Shown: positions 7,914 through 12,121 of the stretch, piece after piece | Layout of the letters: every line of letters starts with the position of its first letter | Position numbering within the stretch: position 1 is the first letter of the stretch | Source of the DNA: Planctomycetia bacterium | GTDB taxonomy: Bacteria; Planctomycetota; Planctomycetia; Pirellulales; UBA1268 | NCBI GenBank assembly: GCA_009919445.1 | Contig: RGBY01000057.1 | Location: 1-12,121 of the forward strand | Direction: 5' to 3' | DNA: 12,121 nt | Notes under the pieces: generated by a model | Told to the model about the DNA's origin: nothing | The model's input: only the letters and a program-made list of their open reading frames with translations | Database searches by the model: none | Program-made: the position numbers and the translations under genes

Positions 7914-7926
7914 AGAACTGAGTTCT
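7914..7926. promoter_or_regulatory. 13-base palindrome overlapping the -10 box (possible operator)
   Basis: AGAACT-G-AGTTCT is a perfect inverted repeat with 6-base arms around one central base. It covers the proposed -10 box and start point of the hppA promoter, a typical repressor position. A wider imperfect inverted pair (7902-7910 CTCAGGCGG and 7956-7964 CCGCCTCAG, one mismatch) brackets the promoter. The GAAC-N3-GTTC core resembles LexA-type sites but has a different spacing, so no regulator is assigned. Confidence 0.35.
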
Positions 7927-7951
7927 AACTGTCCCAAAAAAAAAGTGTCAA
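7922..7951 (-). promoter_or_regulatory. Candidate sigma70-type promoter for hppA-tgt-yajC-secDF
   Basis: On the minus strand a perfect TTGACA (7951-7946) is followed after 18 bases by TAGAAC (7927-7922), four of six matches to TATAAT. The spacer contains nine consecutive T. Transcription would start near 7915, leaving a leader of about 70 bases before the GTG start of hppA. It lies directly downstream of the ugd terminator, where a new unit is expected. Assignment by consensus only. Confidence 0.5.
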
Positions 7952-7988
7952 ACAACCGCCTCAGATATTTTTTGTCAGACGTTAGAAA

Positions 7989-8007
7989 CCCATCACGAAC
8001 GGATGGG
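7989..8007 (-). terminator. Weak second hairpin after ugd
   Basis: CCCATC and GATGGG form a 6-base stem with a 7-base loop, followed on the minus strand by TTTCT. The T-run is short, so this is at best a backup to the stronger terminator about 10 bases upstream in the direction of transcription. Confidence 0.3.
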
Positions 8008-8048
8008 CCGACAAAAAACAGCCAGCGGCATGGCCGAAAACAGCCAGC
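8006..8048. repeat. Imperfect short direct repeat in the ugd-hppA gap
   Basis: The plus strand carries GGCCGA-(CA)-AAAAACAGCCAGC at 8006-8026 and GGCCGAAAACAGCCAGC at 8032-8048, which are copies differing by a few bases in the A-run. The first copy contributes the T-run and one stem arm of the terminator. It is probably a local duplication with no separate function. Confidence 0.45.
8013..8036 (-). terminator. Intrinsic terminator of the gyrA-ugd unit
   Basis: On the minus strand CGGCCA-TGCCGC-TGGCTG forms a 6-base stem with one G-T wobble and a 6-base loop, followed at once by TTTTTT. It starts about 19 bases after the ugd stop codon. It separates gyrA-ugd from hppA and the genes after it. 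The stem is short, but its position and the six Ts support the call. Confidence 0.6.
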
Positions 8049-8054
8049 CAGCAA

Positions 8055-9383
8055 TTACCCACTTCGGCCGTCAACGGGAAGCTTTCCGATACACCGGTAG
8101 ACGAAGCCTCGTTCCCGCATGGCAGCCGGATCGTAGAGATTCCGGCCATCAATGATCACTGGAGCGGTCATAACCGCCTTCAGCGCCTCAAAATCGGGCT
8201 GACGGAAATCTCCCCACTCGGTAACGATCGCCAATGCATCGGCACCAGTGGCGGCCTCAAGGGGATCAGCAGCGTATTCAATCCGATCCCCATACCGGGC
8301 CCGCACATTGTCCATGGCCTCAGGATCGAACACCCGTACCCGCGCCCCGCCAGCCAAGAGGCAGTCAATCAGATCGAGGGCCGGGGCATCCCGAATGTCA
8401 TCGGTGCGTGGCTTGAACGCGAGCCCCCAGAGGGCTACCCGCCGATCTGTGAGTTGTCCCTCAAAGAATGCCGAGACCTTCTCACCAAGCACCTGCTTTT
8501 GGGCGCAGTTGGTTTCGTGAACAGCGTTGAGAATCCGAGCACCAGTCCCCTGCTCTCTGGCCATGGCCGCTAGTGCCTGGACATCCTTGGGAAAACAACT
8601 GCCACCATAGCCGGCGCCGGGAAACAGAAACGAAAAGCCGATTCGTCTGTCATGGCCAATGCCACGGCGGACGTCGTCGATGTCGGCTTCCATCCGCTCG
8701 CAGAGGTTGGCAACTTCATTGATGAAGCTGATCTTGGTCGCCAGCAGAGCGTTGGCAACGTATTTGGTCATCTCTGCACTTTCTGGCGTCATCACCAGAA
8801 AAGGCCTTTCTGTCCGCAAGAAGGGAGCATAGAGCGTCCGCAGTTTGTCTCCCACCTCTTCCGTACGAACGCCGACCACAACCCGATCAGGCTTCTGGAA
8901 GTCCTCAATCGCTGCGCCTTCCTTGAGAAACTCCGGGTTGCTGGCCACCTGCCAGTCGCGGCCCGTCGCCTCCCTGAGCCGCCGTTCAATACCGGCGGCT
9001 GTCCCAACCGGAACCGTGCTCTTGGTGATCAGAATCACACTGGGGTTGAGATGAGGCGTGATGGCTGCGACGACACTCCAAAGCGCTGAGAGATCGGCTG
9101 CCCCGTCGTCTCGGGGTGGTGTGCCGACGGCAAGGAAGACAATCTCGGCCTGACCAATGGCCTCAGCCGTGTCGGCAGTAAATCGCAGCCGCCCCGCCTG
9201 AGCATTGCGATGCACCAACTCCTCAAGACCCGGCTCGTAGATCGGCACTTCGCCCTGAGTAAGCCGAGCCACCTTGTCAGCATTGATATCAAGGCAGACC
9301 ACCGTGTTGCCGGTATTGGCGAGACAGGTGCCAGTCACCAAACCAACGTAGCCTGTCCCGACAACTCCAATTCGCACGCTCAA
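8055..9383 (-). CDS. ugd: UDP-glucose 6-dehydrogenase
   Basis: The enzyme oxidises UDP-glucose to UDP-glucuronate with two NAD+, supplying sugar acid for surface polysaccharides. The 442-residue chain has the expected three-part layout. The N-terminal NAD-binding fold contains GVVGTGYVGLVTG (6-18) and KSTVPVGT (121-128). The central region contains NPEFLKEG (149-156), Lys207 and Asn211 in EMTKYVANALLATK, and the catalytic Cys263 in GYGGSCFPKD (258-267). The C-terminal UDP-binding fold contains WGLAFKPRTDDIRDAPAL (319-336). All catalytic residues are intact. The longest reading starts with TTG at 9383. A GTG at 9377 (codon 3) has AGAGAGG seven bases upstream, better ribosome-site spacing, and gives a start of VRIGVVG like relatives, so 440 residues may be correct. 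It lies 39 bases after gyrA with no terminator between them, so cotranscription is likely; the pairing has no obvious metabolic logic. The group also contains close relatives acting on other UDP-sugars, so glucose specificity is inferred. Confidence 0.95.
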   Translation of the reverse strand: MSVRIGVVGTGYVGLVTGTCLANTGNTVVCLDINADKVARLTQGEVPIYEPGLEELVHRNAQAGRLRFTADTAEAIGQAEIVFLAVGTPPRDDGAADLSALWSVVAAITPHLNPSVILITKSTVPVGTAAGIERRLREATGRDWQVASNPEFLKEGAAIEDFQKPDRVVVGVRTEEVGDKLRTLYAPFLRTERPFLVMTPESAEMTKYVANALLATKISFINEVANLCERMEADIDDVRRGIGHDRRIGFSFLFPGAGYGGSCFPKDVQALAAMAREQGTGARILNAVHETNCAQKQVLGEKVSAFFEGQLTDRRVALWGLAFKPRTDDIRDAPALDLIDCLLAGGARVRVFDPEAMDNVRARYGDRIEYAADPLEAATGADALAIVTEWGDFRQPDFEALKAVMTAPVIIDGRNLYDPAAMRERGFVYRCIGKLPVDGRSG

Positions 9384-9422
9384 GCCTCTCTCTTGCTGTG
9401 GTGGCCTTCTGCCAGATTTTGC

Positions 9423-11501
9423 TTACTCGTTCCCGGCAACGGGCTCTTCAGCAACGGCGTCGGCCTCTTCCTGTTCACCAGGGGGCACCGGCACGACTGC
9501 CGCAAGCGTGTCTGCCTTGTCGAGTCGCATGATCCGAACACCCTGGGTATTCCGGCCAATCGCCTTGATCTCACCGACATTGACCCGCTGCAGTTTCCCT
9601 CGGGCAGTCATCATCAGCACCTGATCATCGTCTTTGACCGCGACCACTGAAACCACCTGGCCATTGCGGTCGGTCGTCTTAATGTCACGAATTCCCTTTC
9701 CGCCACGACGCTGGGTGCGATACCGCATGCCGCTGGACTCGCTCTCACCCTCCTCGGTAGACGGTGTCGACTCCTCACTATCGGTGAGCGTCGTTCCCGC
9801 ACCAAAGGGTGTTCGCTTCCCATAGCCCTTCTCGCAGACCGTCAGTAACGTTGCGTCAGGATCAGCGACAACGATGCCTACCAGATGGTCACTTTTGCTC
9901 AGATTGATCCCGCGTACTCCGCTGGTATCTCGCCCCATGGGACGGGCGTCAGACTCTGGGAAGCGAATCGCCATCCCAGACGCCGTGGACAAGACGAGTT
10001 CATCTCCTGGCTGCGTGACCACTGCACCGATGAGTTCATCCCCATCGCGAAGCTTAACCGCAATCAGGCCCTTGGTACGCCGACGGCGATACTGCTCAAG
10101 GGGTGTTTTCTTGACCATGCCTTTCCGGGTCGCCAGCAACAGACACTGATCTGGGTTTTCGAATCCGGACACAGCCCGGCACTCTGCCACCCGCTCGCCT
10201 TCCTCAAACTCAAGCAGATTGACCAAAGCGCGACCCTTCGAGTCACGTGCCAACTCTGGGAGTTCGAAGACCCGCATGGAAAAGACCTTGCCGTGGGTCG
10301 TAAAGACCAGCAGCCAGTCATGAGTGCTGGCCACAAAGAAATGCTCCACTGGATCAGACTCATCTACCCTGGCTCCAGTGAGTCCCTTGCCGCCCCGCCG
10401 CTGGGCCCGGTACGTGTCAGCAGCTGTTCGCTTCACGTAACCAGAACGGGTAATCGTGACAACCATGGTTGCCTCGGTGATCAGCTCGGCCATGTCGCGA
10501 ATATCGGCGACCTCACCACTGATCTCAGTCCGTCGGGGGTTCGCAAACTTGTTGTCGAGCGACAGCAGATCCTGACGGATGAGCTCACGGATGTTGGACT
10601 CACTGGAGAGAATCCGCAGGAACTCGCCAATCTTTTCAAGCAGCTCACGGTGCTCGCCACCGAGCTTCTCCTGCTCAAGGTTGACCAGTTGACCAAGGGT
10701 AAGCCGCAGGATGGCATCCGCCTGTACGGGAGAAAGCCCATAGGTCTCCGCAGCCCCGCGCTCCTCCTGCAGCACGGCGAAGCCCTCGTCGCCAAGCGCC
10801 CGCTGCAGCAGGGCCGCTGGCGCTTCAATTTCCATGAGCCGCTGCTTGGCCTCTGCCTGCGATGACGAGCTGCGGATAATGCGAATCACCTCATCGATGT
10901 TCGCCAAGGCCACCAGCAGCCCTTCCAGGGTGTGCTTGCGATTCCGGGCCCGGGCCAGCAGGTGCTGTGTCCGTCGCCGAATGACGGTGGTGCGATGCCG
11001 GAGGAACTCTTCCAGCATGTTCTTAAACGACAGCACCCGAGGCTTCCCGTCGACGAGGGCGAGGAAGATCAACGAGAAACTGCTCTGCAGCGGCGTGTAC
11101 TGATAGAGCTGATTGAGGACGACATCGGGATCGGCATCCCGCTTCAGCTCCAGGACCAGCCGCACCGGCTCTTTCAGATCACTCTCATTCCGGATTGCCG
11201 AAATCCCCTTGATCCGGTCATCACTGACCTGATCGGCGATCTTCTCTTCGATGGCATCACGGGTCTGCTGGTAGGGAATCTCGGTGATCACGATGCGGTT
11301 ACGGTTTTTGCCGAATTCTTCGACATGGGCCCGTGCCCGCAAGGTGATCGTACTGCGGCCCGTGAGGTAGCCGCGTAGCAACGACTCTCGCCCCATGACG
11401 ATGCCCCCTGTGGGAAAGTCGGGGCCGGGCACGATGTCGAGCAATTCGGCAACAGATGTGTCGGGGTTGTCGATCAGTTTCACCAGTGCCTGACAGACTT
11501 C
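9423..11501 (-). pseudogene. gyrA: DNA gyrase subunit A, C-terminal part (out of frame with the N-terminal part)
   Basis: This is the second piece of a broken gyrA. True GyrA sequence begins at the Glu codon 11501-11499 (EVCQALVKLIDNPD) and runs 692 codons to TAA at 9425-9423. Codons of the same open frame upstream of 11501 (to 11786) are out-of-frame noise. Present are PGPDFPTGGIVMGRE of the breakage-reunion domain, the EIPYQ segment, the coiled-coil tower, RHRTTVIRRRTQ and the RRTEI hinge. The DNA-wrapping C-terminal domain follows, with a canonical GyrA box QRRGGKG (10403-10383) and a second exact copy (9713-9693) in the last blade. An acidic Ser/Glu-rich insert (about 9788-9734) precedes that second box. 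The end is an acidic tail (GEQEEADAVAEEP). Apart from the junction the sequence looks fully conserved and under selection, so a recent lesion or an assembly error is more likely than an old pseudogene. Confidence 0.93.
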
Positions 11502-12121
11502 GATTGGGAAATCGACTCGGGAGCACGACTGGCTCGGTATTTCGCTCGTCGTAGGTTGGAACAAAGTCAACCGTGTCGAGATTGAGATCATCAAGCATCT
11601 GCGAGGCGATTGGCGAGAGCCTAGCCTCGGTGTATCGCATGGCAGCAGCAGGCAGGCCGGCGATCGATCCGAAGTTCCCCTGCTTGTCGACCAGCACGTG
11701 CCGCATATTCCACTCTTGCGCCATGCGGACGAGCGTCGGGTAGATGACGCTTTCACCATGTGGATGGTAGTTGCCGCTGGTGTCACCAGAAATCTTGGCG
11801 CACTTCACCCGCGACGAACCTGGTGAAAGATTCAGGTCATTCATGGCGACCAGAATTCGCCGTTGTGAGGGCTTGAGGCCATCTCGAACATCAGGCAGGG
11901 CCCGGCTGACGATCACGCTCATCGCGTACGTCAGGTAGCTCTCCTTGAGTTCCTGCTCAATCGGAAGATCGATGAGGCGGCCGCCCATGATGCCAACGCC
12001 ATTCGGCTGGCCTTCAGCGGCAGGAACCCCATCAGGGGAAGAACCGTTGCCGCCATCGGTTGGGGGCTGGGATTCGGGACTCTCGTCGGCAGGGGGTGCG
12101 TCGTCGGCCAAGGGGTCGTTC
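11299..12121 (-). pseudogene. gyrA: DNA gyrase subunit A, N-terminal part (frameshifted; 5' end may lie outside window)
   Basis: GyrA is the DNA-cleaving subunit of gyrase, which introduces negative supercoils. This frame encodes genuine GyrA from the window edge to Asn at 11505-11503, then about 67 nonsense codons to a stop at 11299. Visible are the N-terminal arm ELKESYLTYAMSVIVSRALP (54-73 counted from the TTG), GDTSGNYHPHGESVIYPT of the quinolone region (109-126), and the catalytic Tyr160 in AAAMRYTEARL. The conserved part stops at LPSRFPN (197-203). About 45 acidic, Pro- and Gly-rich residues precede the family core. The first in-window start is TTG at 12111-12109, without a ribosome site. 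The frame continues open (Asn-Asp-Pro) to the edge, so the real start is probably outside the window. An in-frame product would resume at Glu 11501, about 23 residues further on in homologues. Confidence 0.93.
11496..11508 (-). other. gyrA: Deletion and frameshift junction inside gyrA
   Basis: On the minus strand the codons TTT CCC AAT (Phe-Pro-Asn) are followed by a single C and then GAA GTC TGT in the next frame. In GyrA homologues the segment NGSSGIAVGMATNIPP with flanking residues, about 23 codons, lies between these points. That corresponds to a net loss of about 68 bases, assuming the usual length. No transposon end, target duplication or long repeat is visible at the junction. Confidence 0.9.

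Noticed and set aside
7914..7926. LexA box
   Set aside because: GAAC-N3-GTTC does not match the known spacings (N4 or N7), and the downstream genes are not SOS genes.
9885..10865. 326-codon plus-strand open frame opposite gyrA
   Set aside because: Antisense to the intact GyrA C-terminal domain; no motif or promoter.
11502..11511. Programmed ribosomal frameshift at TTTCCCAAT in gyrA
   Set aside because: The heptamer is in the wrong phase for -1 slippage and a +1 shift is needed; the joined product would still lack about 23 essential residues, so a deletion explains it better.
11299..11786. Intein or group I intron in gyrA
   Set aside because: Sequence is missing at the junction, not inserted; no intein or ribozyme motifs are present.

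Overview
The window looks like chromosomal core sequence from a member of the Planctomycetota. The basis is protein flavour: a gyrase A quinolone region reading HGESVIYPT, a fused SecDF, a Tgt with a QLDHV pocket, and a membrane pyrophosphatase with an N-terminal signal peptide. This is judged from remembered family patterns, not from a search, so the phylum is an inference of moderate strength. Every supported gene lies on the minus strand. Read in the direction of transcription (high to low coordinates) the order is gyrA, ugd, hppA, tgt, yajC, secDF, then a partial unknown protein that leaves the window at position 1.

Region by region. Positions 12121-9423 hold DNA gyrase subunit A, but the reading frame is broken near 11502, where about 23 highly conserved codons are missing and the frame changes. 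Positions 9383-8055 hold UDP-glucose 6-dehydrogenase, 39 bases after gyrA and probably cotranscribed with it. A good intrinsic terminator (8036-8013) ends this unit. A promoter candidate (7951-7922) with a 13-base palindrome over its -10 then starts a second unit. That unit contains the membrane-bound pyrophosphatase hppA (7842-5311), tRNA-guanine transglycosylase tgt (5314-4172, sharing a TTGA stop/start overlap with hppA), yajC (4052-3672) and fused secDF (3604-719). The tgt-yajC-secD-secF neighbourhood is a classic bacterial cluster; here secD and secF are one gene and a pyrophosphate-driven ion pump precedes it. Positions 718-402 are non-coding with only weak hairpins. Positions 401-3 encode the start of an unrecognised, proline- and glutamine-rich protein with one hydrophobic N-terminal segment.

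The functional theme of the second unit is membrane energetics and export. HppA turns pyrophosphate hydrolysis into an ion gradient, and SecDF uses an ion gradient to pull proteins through the Sec channel with YajC as accessory subunit. Tgt is the usual tRNA-modification passenger. No mobile element, CRISPR array, RNA gene or defence system is visible, and I do not see an undescribed system here. The points worth checking are the gyrA lesion, an apparently doubled SecF periplasmic domain, a roughly 100-residue periplasmic insertion in HppA, and a Tgt substrate pocket that mixes bacterial and eukaryotic residues.
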